A DNA stretch of 64,000 nucleotides from Pseudoxanthomonas wuyuanensis (GCF_900215535.1 NZ_OCND01000008.1:165088-229087); one strand, 5' to 3'. Shown: positions 25,325 through 33,931, counted from the stretch's first letter. The notes: generated by a model not told the origin, from the letters alone. Translations and numbers: made by a program.

Positions 25325-25960
25325 CTACCTATACTCCGACGTATCCGCAGACGGCGCGGGCACGGTTTTCGCCTGCTGCTTCAGTTCCAGTTCCTGCATA
25401 GGGTAGACGTCCTTCACGTAGAAGTAGAAGAACGCGAGTGAGAAGCCAAGTACCAGAAGGCCTATGACCTGCGAGGTGATTTCCAGTCCCGCCGGTCCCA
25501 GCTTTAAGGTGGAGGAGTCGGCCGCCTTATCGGGCGGATCATTGTCCGCTGGGAGCTCATCCAACTCGGCACCTGCGCCGCCGACAGCTTTTCTTAGCCG
25601 TTTCGTCATGCGGCGATCATGGGTGAACTGCAAATAGGTGATGAACAGTCCAAAGAAGACAATGACCAGAACTACGTACATCAGCAGTTTTGTCGAACGG
25701 AGATGCCACTCCCAACTCTGGCGGGAGAACTCTCGCTGCCAGCGCAGGTACGCTGCGTGGTCCTCGCGATCCTGTAGCAGGAGCTGCGGCGGTATTGATC
25801 CAGCAGGCGTCTCGCGCTCGATCTCGTTCGCGATCTGTGCAAAGGGCGAATCGTGTGCCGGCACGGAGGGCGGCGAGGCAAGGGCGGGTGCGGCCACAAG
25901 AACCAGAACCAGCAGGAGCCGCCACGGTGCCAGCGGGAGCGGGTAGGCGTGCGCGTTCAT
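25325..25960 (-). CDS. membrane protein, fourth gene of the esterase operon
   Basis: 211 residues. An N-terminal signal (LAPWRLLLVLVLVAAPALAS) is followed by a periplasmic part, a membrane helix (LLMYVVLVIVFFGLFITYLQ), a cytoplasmic segment (DRRMTKRLRKAVGG through KAADSST) and a second helix (VIGLLVLGFSLAFFYFYVKD) ending near VYPMQELELKQQ. Its ATG overlaps the stop of the preceding gene by four bases. The family was not recognised. It is probably the membrane anchor of a complex made by the four-gene operon 25325-28847. Confidence 0.72.
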   Translation of the reverse strand: MNAHAYPLPLAPWRLLLVLVLVAAPALASPPSVPAHDSPFAQIANEIERETPAGSIPPQLLLQDREDHAAYLRWQREFSRQSWEWHLRSTKLLMYVVLVIVFFGLFITYLQFTHDRRMTKRLRKAVGGAGAELDELPADNDPPDKAADSSTLKLGPAGLEITSQVIGLLVLGFSLAFFYFYVKDVYPMQELELKQQAKTVPAPSADTSEYR

Positions 25961-26547
25961 GGCGAAGGCGCGATCAGGAGCGCAGATTTGCTGTAGTAGC
26001 GCAGCTGTTTGAGCGGGCAGTCCTTGGGTGTATTGGCCTCGAATCCGACTGCATCTCCGCTTGACTGCACCAAACGTTGCCGCAATAGGCGCCCAATCGC
26101 CGCGAGTTCCGCCACACTGACGCCGGGGAGCGCGCAGGTGTCCGCGAGGCCGCCGCCCGGGACCTCCATGATGTGTTGCGCGAGTGCAGACATGTCCAGA
26201 GGAAGCACCACGCTGCCGCCGGGGACCTGGTGCTCGACCAAACCTGGGTCGAACTGCGCAATCGTCAGGGCGCGGGCGTTCGCTCCGCGCAAGTTGTCCA
26301 CTATCTCCGCGCGAGTGGCCGCGTCTACCCCGGTACCGCGGAACATCGCCTCCTCGGACAGGGCGACGACGACCTGCTGCTCCATCGCCTCGCTTGCGTC
26401 CATCGAAGAGGGGACGGGCGGCGTGTACTGTTGCGCGGTCGCACTCCAGCACATCGCAAGCGTCAACCACGCGAGTCGTCGCGCGAGGTGACGGCCGATG
26501 CCAACGTTCTCGTTCTTACGGGTAAGGAAGGATGAATCTCTGCACAT
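25957..26547 (-). CDS. exported hypothetical protein, third gene of the esterase operon
   Basis: 196 residues. A signal-like stretch (RLAWLTLAMCWSATAQQ) begins near residue 25, so the real start could be one of the codons inside the first 20. The mature part is helical: DASEAMEQQVVVALSEEAMF, RAEIVDNLRGANARALTIAQ, ALAQHIMEVPGGGLADTCAL, VAELAAIGRLLRQRLVQSSG, and ends CPLKQLRYYSKSALLI. Two cysteines could pair in the periplasm. No family was recognised. It overlaps the membrane protein gene that follows. Confidence 0.65.
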   Translation of the reverse strand: MCRDSSFLTRKNENVGIGRHLARRLAWLTLAMCWSATAQQYTPPVPSSMDASEAMEQQVVVALSEEAMFRGTGVDAATRAEIVDNLRGANARALTIAQFDPGLVEHQVPGGSVVLPLDMSALAQHIMEVPGGGLADTCALPGVSVAELAAIGRLLRQRLVQSSGDAVGFEANTPKDCPLKQLRYYSKSALLIAPSP

Positions 26548-26593
26548 AGTTCCTCCACCTGTTGGTAGATGTGACGCCAGTCGGATGTAGTTC

Positions 26594-27778
26594 CTATGGA
26601 TTGGTTCTTGCCAGCTTCCGAAAATCCAGCCGCTCCTGCAGCGAAGTCATGTCGAGCAACTTGCCCAGGTCTGCACTGACCAGCCAAGTGGTCTCATCGC
26701 CATCCCGTCCCAGGTCGCGACGCGCTATTCCGACAGAAAACTTCTCGGTAAGGTGGACCATGGCCCCCCATCCCACACGCTTGCCGCTGCTCTCCGGCGA
26801 CACTGTCGCGATGAGCGACCCACCATAGGTACGCCCGGAACTTCCATCGCCCGCATACTTCAGCCACTTGTAGCCAATGACTTCGACCAAGGCGACGGCA
26901 TTAAACTCAGAACCCTCATCATTGCGGGACCCGGCATACTCCGGCGCAGCATCCAGGTGAAACAGAATGATCTGTCCGTTGGGCGGCGAAGCGAAGCAGT
27001 TCGCATTGCTTCCGATACTGGAGCGCCCGGCATCGTCATCGCTTTTGGAGCAATCATTGGACCGGCTGAAAATGGCCTGGTTGACGAACAATTCCCATGG
27101 GTACTGCGAATGCCCGTGCTCGAAGTAATAAGTCCACTTGTCATCCAGAACTTTCAGGTCTCTGTACTTCGGTACTATTCTCGCAACTCGGACGACTTCA
27201 CCGAGCATGTCATTAGCCAGAAGGGAATGACGGAGAATTGCGCCAGCACTGCGTTGCGCGCTCTTGCAGGCGTCGGTATAGCCTGCTTTGCAATCCTCGT
27301 CCACGGGTTCGCCGACGCGCAGTTCTCCGTCCAGGACCGCCAGGCCGCTATCAGGCTTCCATTCTTCAGCATTGAAGATCTGGTTGTCGGGCAGGGCCGT
27401 CTGGGAGGCCGCGCTTTCCAACCTGGCAGCGACCAGACGGATACGCTGCTTCCACTCATCTGTCGCAGAATCCTCTTCACGTTTCAGGGATTTCGCGAGT
27501 TCCATCAGCGCTTGTGCAGCCTGGTTACGCAGAGCCGCGTAATCCTCTGCGGTCAGGACCTCTTCCTCCAGTTTTCCTACAGCGTCTTTGGATTTCCGGA
27601 TGCTTCCTGCGATCTCGCTATCGTCATTCTCTCCACCAAAGCACCCGTCTAATCGCTGGATGCTCAGCAGTTGGGAGTACGTGGCCAGATTTCCCTTTGG
27701 TTTTGGAAGGGCGCAGTCCTGCGCCAAGCCCAGTCCCGAGCACGTAATCAGCAGTACGAATACCAACGTTCTGGTCAT
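26594..27778 (-). CDS. exported hypothetical protein, second gene of the esterase operon
   Basis: 394 residues with signal peptide MTRTLVFVLLITCSGLGLAQ. A helical N-terminal half (DSEIAGSIRKSKDAVGKLEE, ALMELAKSLKREEDSATDEW) precedes a beta-rich half: YYFEHGHSQYPWELFVNQAI, SPPNGQIILFHLDAAPEYAG, FNAVALVEVIGYKWLKYAGD, GRTYGGSLIATVSPESSGKR, WGAMVHLTEKFSVGIARRDL. The second half resembles a porin-like or lipid-binding beta structure. Function unknown. It starts 10 bases after the esterase stop. Confidence 0.68.
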   Translation of the reverse strand: MTRTLVFVLLITCSGLGLAQDCALPKPKGNLATYSQLLSIQRLDGCFGGENDDSEIAGSIRKSKDAVGKLEEEVLTAEDYAALRNQAAQALMELAKSLKREEDSATDEWKQRIRLVAARLESAASQTALPDNQIFNAEEWKPDSGLAVLDGELRVGEPVDEDCKAGYTDACKSAQRSAGAILRHSLLANDMLGEVVRVARIVPKYRDLKVLDDKWTYYFEHGHSQYPWELFVNQAIFSRSNDCSKSDDDAGRSSIGSNANCFASPPNGQIILFHLDAAPEYAGSRNDEGSEFNAVALVEVIGYKWLKYAGDGSSGRTYGGSLIATVSPESSGKRVGWGAMVHLTEKFSVGIARRDLGRDGDETTWLVSADLGKLLDMTSLQERLDFRKLARTNP

Positions 27779-27788
27779 GGGCGGCCCC

Positions 27789-28847
27789 TCACATCCCGAT
27801 GCGTTTGATGATGGTCAACAAGGCCTGCCAGTTTGCTGAGGATGCCGGGAGCATCGCCTCCAGTTTGGATCTCGTCGCGTCCAGGTTGCTAGAAACAATC
27901 GAGGAATCGAACGCGGTCTTGGCCTTCATGAACTCCTCGTCTGGAATCAGTTCGTCCCCAAACAGGGCGCGAAACAAGGGCACATGCACGCGCGGATTCC
28001 TTAGATAGTGGTCAAGGTCGTGGACCCGCATCAGCTCGTCCTTGTCAAAATGCAGGTGGGCTGGCTGAAGGTGCTGATAGCCATTGAAAGCGTAGGTGCC
28101 CGGTTCCGGCCAGAGATCCGGACTGAAAGGTTTCGGATAGACAAACGGGTCGTACTTGTGCCTCGCATTGAGGTAATAGCCACACAGCGCTCCAGTTGAA
28201 CTACGGCCGGGTTTGACCCGGGTTTCATAGACTTTTGCACCCGGGCGCTGCAGCACGCGCGATACATTCGCCACCATCATCAGTACTTGTGGGCGTGTCT
28301 CCACCGGGTTCAGAGGAGGCTGGTTGGCTGTCCCGCTGGTGTAGAGCATGTGGATGACGTTGTGCGTCACCGACGTGCCAAGGGAATGCGCCACGATCGA
28401 CCATTTCGTGGTCCCATGCTTTGCCAAGTAGCCGGTAATCTGCGTGGCCACGCTGACGTCTATGGCCATTCGCAGCGTAGACATCCAGCGGTAGATCAGC
28501 ACATCGGCGGCGTGGGACCAGGCGAAACCGGGCTTGTCGCTGGCTCCGATCCAGGACTCGACTTGGTCCAGTTGTTTCGTTAGCGATTCGCCCTTGGCCT
28601 CCGCAGGATCCAGTTCGCCCATAAATGCATTTCGGAAGCCCGAAAAGTCTTCCGCCATGCGTGTACGCCACGTCTCAATCTTATCGTCGTATACAATTGG
28701 CACGGCCTCGATGTCGTTCATCAGGGACCGATTGGCGAAGGCCGCGTATTCGGAGTAGGAACTCTTGAGAACATTTAGGCCTGCGTCGTGCCAGGTCTTG
28801 TCGTGCTTCCCCATTCCGTGCACGAAGAAAACAGTATGCTTGCCCAT
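27789..28847 (-). CDS. alpha/beta-hydrolase (lipase/esterase-like), first gene of a four-gene operon
   Basis: 352 residues without a signal peptide. It opens MGKHTVFFVHGMGKHDKTWH, an oxyanion-type HG motif. The nucleophile elbow is WSIVAHSLGTSVTHN, with Ser in A-H-S-L-G. A late DHYLRNPRVHVPLF provides a candidate Asp and His. The fold is lipase/PGAP1-like. It heads an operon with two exported proteins and one membrane protein. A cytoplasmic serine hydrolase with extracytoplasmic partners recalls effector/immunity or envelope-maintenance modules, but no such system is named here. Confidence 0.75.
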   Translation of the reverse strand: MGKHTVFFVHGMGKHDKTWHDAGLNVLKSSYSEYAAFANRSLMNDIEAVPIVYDDKIETWRTRMAEDFSGFRNAFMGELDPAEAKGESLTKQLDQVESWIGASDKPGFAWSHAADVLIYRWMSTLRMAIDVSVATQITGYLAKHGTTKWSIVAHSLGTSVTHNVIHMLYTSGTANQPPLNPVETRPQVLMMVANVSRVLQRPGAKVYETRVKPGRSSTGALCGYYLNARHKYDPFVYPKPFSPDLWPEPGTYAFNGYQHLQPAHLHFDKDELMRVHDLDHYLRNPRVHVPLFRALFGDELIPDEEFMKAKTAFDSSIVSSNLDATRSKLEAMLPASSANWQALLTIIKRIGM

Positions 28848-29203
28848 TGCGGCGTTCCTTGGTCGTCAGCCACGCATGCCGGCTGGGTCTGCCAGATGGC
28901 GTCTCGTTGCGGTTACTCAGCGGTCCTGGCTACCCACAAGAAGCTTCGGAATCAGGCGCCCTCCCCTCAAGACGACCTGCCGAGCGGCAGGTGAACCGGT
29001 CCCCGTTCTGCCCCATTTTTGCCCCGCAGCCGTGTACGGCTCCCCGGTTTCTGATCAAACACCTTCGCCATTCACCGCACAACGTAAATAGTTCACATCC
29101 AGCGGCTAGTCTGGCAGTCTGCTGGCAGATGCCGGGCGCGGGGCCGAAGTTGGCTACCCTCGGGTCTTCGGCTCCGTGAAGTTTCTCCCCGTGGCAGGAG
29201 TAA
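28848..29203. other. divergent intergenic region
   Basis: 356 bases separate the esterase operon and the Crp/Fnr gene. Near 29075-29100 it holds TTCACCGCACAACGTAAATA followed by GTTCACATC. Its reverse complement resembles 23511-23531 (GTGTGAATTATTTACGTTGC), a short dispersed intergenic repeat. No gene or clear Crp/Fnr box was seen. Confidence 0.45.
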
Positions 29204-29842
29204 ATGCAGGATACAAGGCCAGTCCTGATTCCCAGTGACCTCCTGGCGGAGTTGATGCCCAGGGGCACTACCCAAGCATTTGCCCGGAACGAGATGGTGA
29301 TTGCCGAGGGCGCCAGTTCCGATGCGCTTTTCATCCTGGTATCGGGGCAGCTCAAGGTGTTCACCCGCGACTCGAATGGGCGCGAGGTGGTCTACAACAT
29401 CCTGCAGCCACGCGAGCTGTTTGGCGAAATGTTCCTCGATGGCGGCACCCGGTCGGCCTCGGTGAAGACGATGGCAGCGTCCGAGTGCCTGGTTATCGAG
29501 GCAGCGCATATTTGGACGCTGATTGCCGCTTATCCCGATTTTGCCAAGTGCCTTATTCAAAGTCTTGTCGCGCGCCTGCGCCATACCACGGGCATGATAA
29601 AGAGCCTGGTGCTCAACGACGTGTATGAACGCACTACTGCCCTGCTTAATCAGGTAGCCATTACCGAGGGTGAAAGTCGCGTCGTGCCCGCCAGCATGAC
29701 GCAGCAGGAAATCGCCGACCGCATAGGCGCCACCCGCGAGATGGTCAACCACGTCATCGGTGAATTGATGAAAGGCGGGTTCATCAAACGCGACGACAAG
29801 CGGCGGCTGGTTTTCGTCAAGAACCTCCCAGCGCGTTGGTAA
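29204..29842 (+). CDS. Crp/Fnr-family transcriptional regulator
   Basis: 212 residues. The cyclic-nucleotide-binding-like barrel covers FARNEMVIAEGASSDALFIL, VSGQLKVFTRDSNGREVVYN, ILQPRELFGEMFLDGGTRSA; FGEM occupies the phosphate-binding cassette. A dimerisation helix (FAKCLIQSLVARLRHTTGMI) leads to the C-terminal winged helix (SMTQQEIADRIGATREMVNH, VIGELMKGGFIKRDDKRRLV). No FNR-type N-terminal cysteine cluster is present. It is not one of the well-known Clp sequences as far as I can judge. Targets unknown. Confidence 0.88.
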   Translation: MQDTRPVLIPSDLLAELMPRGTTQAFARNEMVIAEGASSDALFILVSGQLKVFTRDSNGREVVYNILQPRELFGEMFLDGGTRSASVKTMAASECLVIEAAHIWTLIAAYPDFAKCLIQSLVARLRHTTGMIKSLVLNDVYERTTALLNQVAITEGESRVVPASMTQQEIADRIGATREMVNHVIGELMKGGFIKRDDKRRLVFVKNLPARW

Positions 29843-29934
29843 AAACGGAGGAACTCCAGGAATCCGAGCCGGTCGATGCCGGGAGCTGGCGAGAAGCCGC
29901 TGGAGCGTCCAACGGCTTGCGGAAAACGCGGGAA

Positions 29935-30000
29935 AACGGGGTCAGAGTCTGAGCCGGTTTCTGAAGGCAATCGCACGCGTGCTGGCCCATTGGATGGGAC
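29935..30000. repeat. dispersed repeat fragment with GGGGTCAGAGT motif
   Basis: ACGGGGTCAGAGTCTGAGCC at about 29936-29955 and ATTGGATGGGACAGCTA at about 29990-30006 are words that recur near other intergenic repeats in this window (GATGGGACAGCTAATCGC near 23543; GGGTCAGAGTGCACTT, reversed, near 62905). It lies between two convergent genes. Confidence 0.45.
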
Positions 30001-30027
30001 AGCTACGCGCGCATCACCGGTACGGTG

Positions 30028-30837
30028 TCAGAAGCGGAACAGATAGCCGGCGGAGATTCTGGTCTGCCGGGACTGGTCGACCAGCGGGCTTTGCTTGATC
30101 TCATCCCCGAATTCCGTCGCGGCAACATCCAGAAAGAACGTATGCCGTTGTGCGGGGCTGTAGTCGAGCCGGAGACCTGCCTCGACATTGACCGTGGCGT
30201 CGCCTTCATAGGCCGGGCGGGCCAGCGTGGCTTCCCCCGGGCGGACGCCGTAGTAGTAGGCGACGTACTTGTCGTCGACCCATTCGGCCGCTATGCGTGG
30301 CGTCAGGCCGAAGCGGCCCATGCCAAAGCGGCGCTCGGCCAGGATGCGTCCGCGCGAGCCCGCGCTCTTGTCCATGGCGTCCACCAGGTACTCGGCAGAG
30401 AGTTCGGCAAACGGGCTGTTCCAGACGACGGCGCCGCCAGCCCATACGCTGTCGTCGCGTTCCTCCATGCCTTGCAGGTATTCGGATTCGTCGGGGTCGT
30501 AGCCATCCAGGGTGTAGCGTGCCCTGACGCGGAAGTTCAGTACTTCGCTTCTGTTGATCTTGAAATCGAACCGTCCCCCATTGATCTCCGTCCAGCGGTT
30601 CTCGAAGTAGAGAATCGGGATTCCCTTCGTTTCATCGTCGTAGTCGCGATAGGGCCGATCGATTACCGCGGCGCCCAGTCCAATACCCCATCGCGAAGCT
30701 GTCTCCGGGGCCTCCACCTCCTGGGCCCGGACTGGCAGGGCAGCGGCCAGTCCGATGGAAAGGACTCCGGCCCATCCCAAAACTGTGCTCGGCGACGGTG
30801 TACTTGGCGACAAATGGTGAGATCCCTCATGACGCAT
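30028..30837 (-). CDS. MipA/OmpV-family outer-membrane protein
   Basis: 269 residues starting MRHEGSHHLSPSTPSPSTVL, with a signal segment ending near AALPVRAQ. The mature part begins WGIGLGAAVIDRPYRDYDDE and GIPILYFENRWTEINGGRFD, the hallmark start of MipA/OmpV proteins. Alternating strands follow (VLNFRVRARYTLDGYDP, LTPRIAAEWVDDKYVAYYYG, TVNVEAGLRLDYSPAQRHTF) to a terminal SAGYLFRF. These barrels scaffold murein enzymes or form small-molecule channels. Divergent from a TetR gene with tandem operators between them, so it is probably the TetR target. Confidence 0.82.
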   Translation of the reverse strand: MRHEGSHHLSPSTPSPSTVLGWAGVLSIGLAAALPVRAQEVEAPETASRWGIGLGAAVIDRPYRDYDDETKGIPILYFENRWTEINGGRFDFKINRSEVLNFRVRARYTLDGYDPDESEYLQGMEERDDSVWAGGAVVWNSPFAELSAEYLVDAMDKSAGSRGRILAERRFGMGRFGLTPRIAAEWVDDKYVAYYYGVRPGEATLARPAYEGDATVNVEAGLRLDYSPAQRHTFFLDVAATEFGDEIKQSPLVDQSRQTRISAGYLFRF

Positions 30838-30952
30838 CTTTGAATCCTCGGTAGGGCCGGCCACTGACGGGCCAGCAAGCTGGTGGGGGTTGTCCTAGCG
30901 GCAAGGCGACCACTCCCGCTCGATCACCGGTGCGGATTGGGTGGAACCGTCT

Positions 30953-31006
30953 TAATGACCGACCGGACAGTAAAATCCTACCGCCATAATGACCGATTGG
31001 TCATTA
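30953..31006. promoter_or_regulatory. tandem TetR-type operators between mipA-like and tetR genes
   Basis: TAATGACCGATTGGTCATTA at 30987-31006 has perfect 8-bp arms around GATT. A second, imperfect copy lies at 30953-30972 (TAATGACC, GACC, GGACAGTA; 6 of 8 arm positions). Their centres are 34 bp apart. They sit 116 bases upstream of the MipA-like start and 232 upstream of the TetR start, fitting repression of both divergent promoters. Confidence 0.82.
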
Positions 31007-31237
31007 GATGGAATGGGAGCGGTAATTGGGCGTTCAGGCTTTCGCTCTGCGGCCTGCAGGGCCTTTGGCGTCCTTGGCAGAAACACGACAGAAGCCGGAT
31101 CCGGCCGCTGCAGCGGTTCGCTACGACCGCCCCGGACGGCACCCGCTACACTGATTGGTGAGGTCGCTTGCCGCGTTGCAGACTTGTCGGGCTTGGCCTG
31201 GCAAGACCGGAACGGCCCGAACGATAAAGGCAACGTC

Positions 31238-31885
31238 ATGACGACGAAAAAAGAAAAAAAGAAGCCTGAAACGGCGAACGACAAGAAGAGAAGAACGCGA
31301 CTCTCCCCGGAGATTCGCCGCAAGCAGATCCTGGAGGCGGCGCTGGTTGAGTTCAGCGCGCAGGGCTTTGCCGCCACAAGCATTTCCCGGATCGCGCAGC
31401 GCGTAGGCATTTCAAAAGCCAATGTCTACGTTCATTTCTCCAGTAAGGACGAGATCTTCGAGACCTTGCTCAGGTCGCTGTCCTCGCTGGGAAAGACGCA
31501 AGGAAACTGGCGCCAGATAGAGGACGCGGAAGACGTTCCAGGATTCATCGACAATCTGGTCGATGCGACCTACGCATCCTTCACGCCCGAAGCCTTGGCC
31601 ATCTTGCGGCTGATGATCTCGGAAGGGCATCGCATTCCCGACGTCCTTGCGAAATGGCACGAGGGCAACGTTAGCGCCCGGGCGGAACGGCAGGCCATCA
31701 TCGATGAGCAGGTGGCGGCGGGCCGGATGAAGCGTAGTCCGCTCACCGAACATTTCCAGTTCGCCATGACCCCGTTCGTGTACGCGGGTGTCGCAAAGTT
31801 GGTGTTTGGAGACGCTGCCACCGAAGAGGTGGAGCGGATGAAAGATACGCATCGCAAACTACTGCACCAGCTTCTGGAGCCGTAG
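31238..31885 (+). CDS. TetR/AcrR-family regulator
   Basis: 215 residues from an ATG at 31238. A basic Lys-rich N-terminal tail (MTTKKEKKKPETANDKKRRT) precedes the HTH: RRKQILEAALVEFSAQGFAA, TSISRIAQRVGISKANVYVH, FSSKDEIFETLLRSL. The C-terminal ligand domain includes IDNLVDATYASFTPEALAIL and RLMISEGHRIPDVLAKWHEG, the TetR_C arrangement of efflux and lipid regulators. It probably binds the TAATGACC palindromes and controls the divergent MipA-like gene and itself. Confidence 0.88.
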   Translation: MTTKKEKKKPETANDKKRRTRLSPEIRRKQILEAALVEFSAQGFAATSISRIAQRVGISKANVYVHFSSKDEIFETLLRSLSSLGKTQGNWRQIEDAEDVPGFIDNLVDATYASFTPEALAILRLMISEGHRIPDVLAKWHEGNVSARAERQAIIDEQVAAGRMKRSPLTEHFQFAMTPFVYAGVAKLVFGDAATEEVERMKDTHRKLLHQLLEP

Positions 31886-31924
31886 TCTGCTGGCTGTTGG
31901 AATTGCCCCCCTAAAAGGACAACC

Positions 31925-32650
31925 ATGTCACCTCGCTTCGCTGCAACCCTGGCTTTCGGTGTTCTGGTTCTCTTGCTCGGCGCTTGCGACTCGCGTTCGC
32001 CGACATCAGAAGCGTCAAGATCCGCATCTGGAGTTCAGGACAATGCAGCGCCCGAGCCAATGGATCACCCGCCAAGCGAGCAAGAGATACGCAACGCCGC
32101 ACGGGCCAGAAATTGTGAACTGGTGGCGGTTCAAAACGTCAAATGGCCAGACGACAGCTACAGAATACCTGCCAGCCACTCCGATGCCCAAGTGATCTAT
32201 GTGGCCGACTGCAAAGCCGATGGCGGAAACCAGGTTCACCGGATCACTTTTGAGGCCCAGTTTGCTGCTGTCTCAAGTGGAACGAAAGGGAATTCCGCGC
32301 GGGTGTGGGAGTTGAGGCTTAATCAGCCTGCGGAGCAATCAGAAGTGATTGCCCACCCTGCCAGGGCGGTTGCGCCTGCCACCTTTTCAGATGGCCCCGA
32401 GTGCAATGCCCTGATGGAGCAAGTGCAACGCCAGGTTGTCCCCTGCGTTGAAAAGATTGATCCCTCGGCAGCGCGACGCGTTCAGTCATGGGTGGATGTC
32501 ATGGGTCAGCGGGTCCGGCGGAGCGGTGGCAGCGGCGACCGGGCATTTGAAGAGATGAAGATTGATGAAGACTGCCTGCAATCCTGGCATACGACCGTGG
32601 CCTCCGATTTCCGAGGCAGCAGCCCATTCAAGATGTGCGCCCCTCGATGA
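31925..32650 (+). CDS. hypothetical lipoprotein
   Basis: 241 residues. Signal peptide with lipobox: FGVLVLLLGACDSRSP. The following part is a Ser/Pro-rich linker and then a mixed domain with three cysteine pairs' worth of Cys: ARNCELVAVQNVKWPDDS, YVADCKADGGNQVHRITFEA, SDGPECNALMEQVQRQVVPC, IDEDCLQSWHTTVASDFRGS. Outer-membrane anchoring is expected. No family recognised. It is the first of five codirectional orphan genes, four of them with exported or membrane-anchored products, in the cassette-like run 31.9-35.6 kb, although no attC-like site was found directly before it. Confidence 0.68.
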   Translation: MSPRFAATLAFGVLVLLLGACDSRSPTSEASRSASGVQDNAAPEPMDHPPSEQEIRNAARARNCELVAVQNVKWPDDSYRIPASHSDAQVIYVADCKADGGNQVHRITFEAQFAAVSSGTKGNSARVWELRLNQPAEQSEVIAHPARAVAPATFSDGPECNALMEQVQRQVVPCVEKIDPSAARRVQSWVDVMGQRVRRSGGSGDRAFEEMKIDEDCLQSWHTTVASDFRGSSPFKMCAPR

Positions 32651-32847
32651 AGCCGCCATCGAGGGCAGGTCTCGCGCCATCTGGCCCTGGGGCCATGCGC
32701 GGGTTGACCGAGGCCATACCACCTCGGGGCGAAGCCATTGCCAAAGCACGTTTCCGTAGCCTTGCTGGCTCTCAGGCATGGCTACTGGAGGCGCAGCTGT
32801 GCTGAGGCCAATTATTGCAGTGCTGCCGGACCCTTTGCTCGAGCGAA

Positions 32848-32901
32848 CACGCAACGGCAAGGCGCCCTGCCGTTGCGTGCTGCTCAACTCAAACGTTTAG
32901 G
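32848..32901 (+). repeat. attC-like hairpin between orphan genes
   Basis: A 12-bp perfect stem (CACGCAACGGCA at 32848-32859 and TGCCGTTGCGTG at 32868-32879) extends, after unequal 3- and 2-base bulges, into GAGC/GCTC. It is followed by CAACTCAAACGTTTAGG, which resembles the AACTCAAGCGTTAGG end of attC sites. Unequal bulges are the hallmark of folded attC. The core GTTTAGG deviates from GTTRRRY. The next gene starts seven bases later, as in a cassette. Confidence 0.55.
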
Positions 32902-32907
32902 GCCAAC

Positions 32908-33336
32908 ATGACAATTTTTCGGCTGCTCTTTCTCTTCTCTTTCTCCACGCTGGTCGCGTGCGCAAGCCTTCCTGAGAATCAGAGACAAAATATCGCTTGG
33001 CTAAATGGCACCTGGGAGGTGCCTGGCGTTGAGAGTTGCTCAGTACTGCCCATGAATGTTCGTTTCGCGCCGCTCAGATCCAAACTCTATATTACCTACC
33101 CGAATGACAGCACCAACTCTGACGGCAAAAGCTTCAAAACAAAATGGGAGTATCGCATCTTGTCAGCTACGGAGGATCGAGTCAGAGTCACACTCGTGGG
33201 AGAAGATCGTTTTGATGACAGTGGTCTTCCAGTGACCTGGGATATTCGAAAGATTTCTCACAATGAGTATTGCTGGCGTCGAAGCGACTGGTCGCTTGAC
33301 GAGTGCACAGTGGCGAGAACTCGCTGTGGGGGCTAA
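32908..33336 (+). CDS. hypothetical lipoprotein in cassette-like position
   Basis: 142 residues. Lipoprotein signal: FRLLFLFSFSTLVACASLPE. The mature part (NIAWLNGTWEVPGVESCSVL, MNVRFAPLRSKLYITYPNDS, FKTKWEYRILSATEDRVRVT, LVGEDRFDDSGLPVTWDIRK, EYCWRRSDWSLDECTVARTR) looks like a small beta barrel of the lipocalin/calycin type, with four cysteines. Markedly lower GC than chromosomal neighbours. It lies between two attC-like hairpins in the same orientation. Function unknown. Confidence 0.7.
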   Translation: MTIFRLLFLFSFSTLVACASLPENQRQNIAWLNGTWEVPGVESCSVLPMNVRFAPLRSKLYITYPNDSTNSDGKSFKTKWEYRILSATEDRVRVTLVGEDRFDDSGLPVTWDIRKISHNEYCWRRSDWSLDECTVARTRCGG

Positions 33337-33397
33337 AAGCACGACGCACCGGTTTCCGTCGGCGCGCACTCGACTCCCAGGCAGCTGAGAGTGACGC

Positions 33398-33456
33398 CCC
33401 TTGACAGCATTCAAGCACGACCCGCTTCGCGGCACAGCTTGGTTCAGGCGTTAAAC
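33398..33456 (+). repeat. attC-like recombination site
   Basis: CCTTGACAGCATTCAAGC, then ACGACCCGCTTCGCGGC, then AGCTTGGTTCAGGCG and the core GTTAAAC at 33450-33456, a full match to GTTRRRY. The order matches the attC layout (AAC-ATTCAAGCC, CCGCTTCGCGG loop, GGCTTAACTCAGGCGTT). It is the best-preserved core in the window together with the one at 23764. Confidence 0.65.
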
Positions 33457-33472
33457 CATCGGGAGGAAGTGG

Positions 33473-33922
33473 GTGAAGGGTCGATATGTAGTTAGCCTGC
33501 TGAGTTATCGCATCCTCGGCGCCGTCTGCAGCATCTTTTTTGCCGGCTGTTCGGTTGGCGCGTTTTTGGCGCAGCAGTATGGACCGATTTCAATCTTTGG
33601 CTTCTTCGTTCTAGTCGGCATATACCTTCTCGCGGCGGCCGGTCCCTACGAGCTTACGGAGGGTCGCATCGCGCAGAACAGTCTTTTCGGTCAGTTCGAG
33701 ATCAGATGGCAAGATGTAAGAGAGGTCGAGTTGGGCTCTCAAGGCACCTTGGTGTTGCGGGGGCGTGACAAGCGATTCATTGTTTCGCCAGTTTCGGCCT
33801 GGTCCGGGCCAGACAAGGCAAAGGCAGCTGAACTTCTTTGTGCAAAGCTTGACCGTCCTGAGATCAGATCCTATTCCAGTGCTTCGGCAGACTTTAAGAC
33901 CCACAGGAACGTTCGGGTTTAG
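33473..33922 (+). CDS. hypothetical membrane protein in cassette-like position
   Basis: 149 residues from a GTG at 33473 with GGGAGGAAG upstream. Two membrane helices: ILGAVCSIFFAGCSVGAFLA and ISIFGFFVLVGIYLLAAAGP. A cytoplasmic PH-like domain follows (YELTEGRIAQNSLFGQFEIR, WQDVREVELGSQGTLVLRGR, KRFIVSPVSAWSGPDKAKAA). Bacterial PH-like membrane proteins of this layout are common in integron cassettes. It begins 17 bases after a good attC core and ends just before another attC-like left arm. Function unknown. Confidence 0.7.
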   Translation: MKGRYVVSLLSYRILGAVCSIFFAGCSVGAFLAQQYGPISIFGFFVLVGIYLLAAAGPYELTEGRIAQNSLFGQFEIRWQDVREVELGSQGTLVLRGRDKRFIVSPVSAWSGPDKAKAAELLCAKLDRPEIRSYSSASADFKTHRNVRV

Positions 33923-33931
33923 GTCGCCGAT

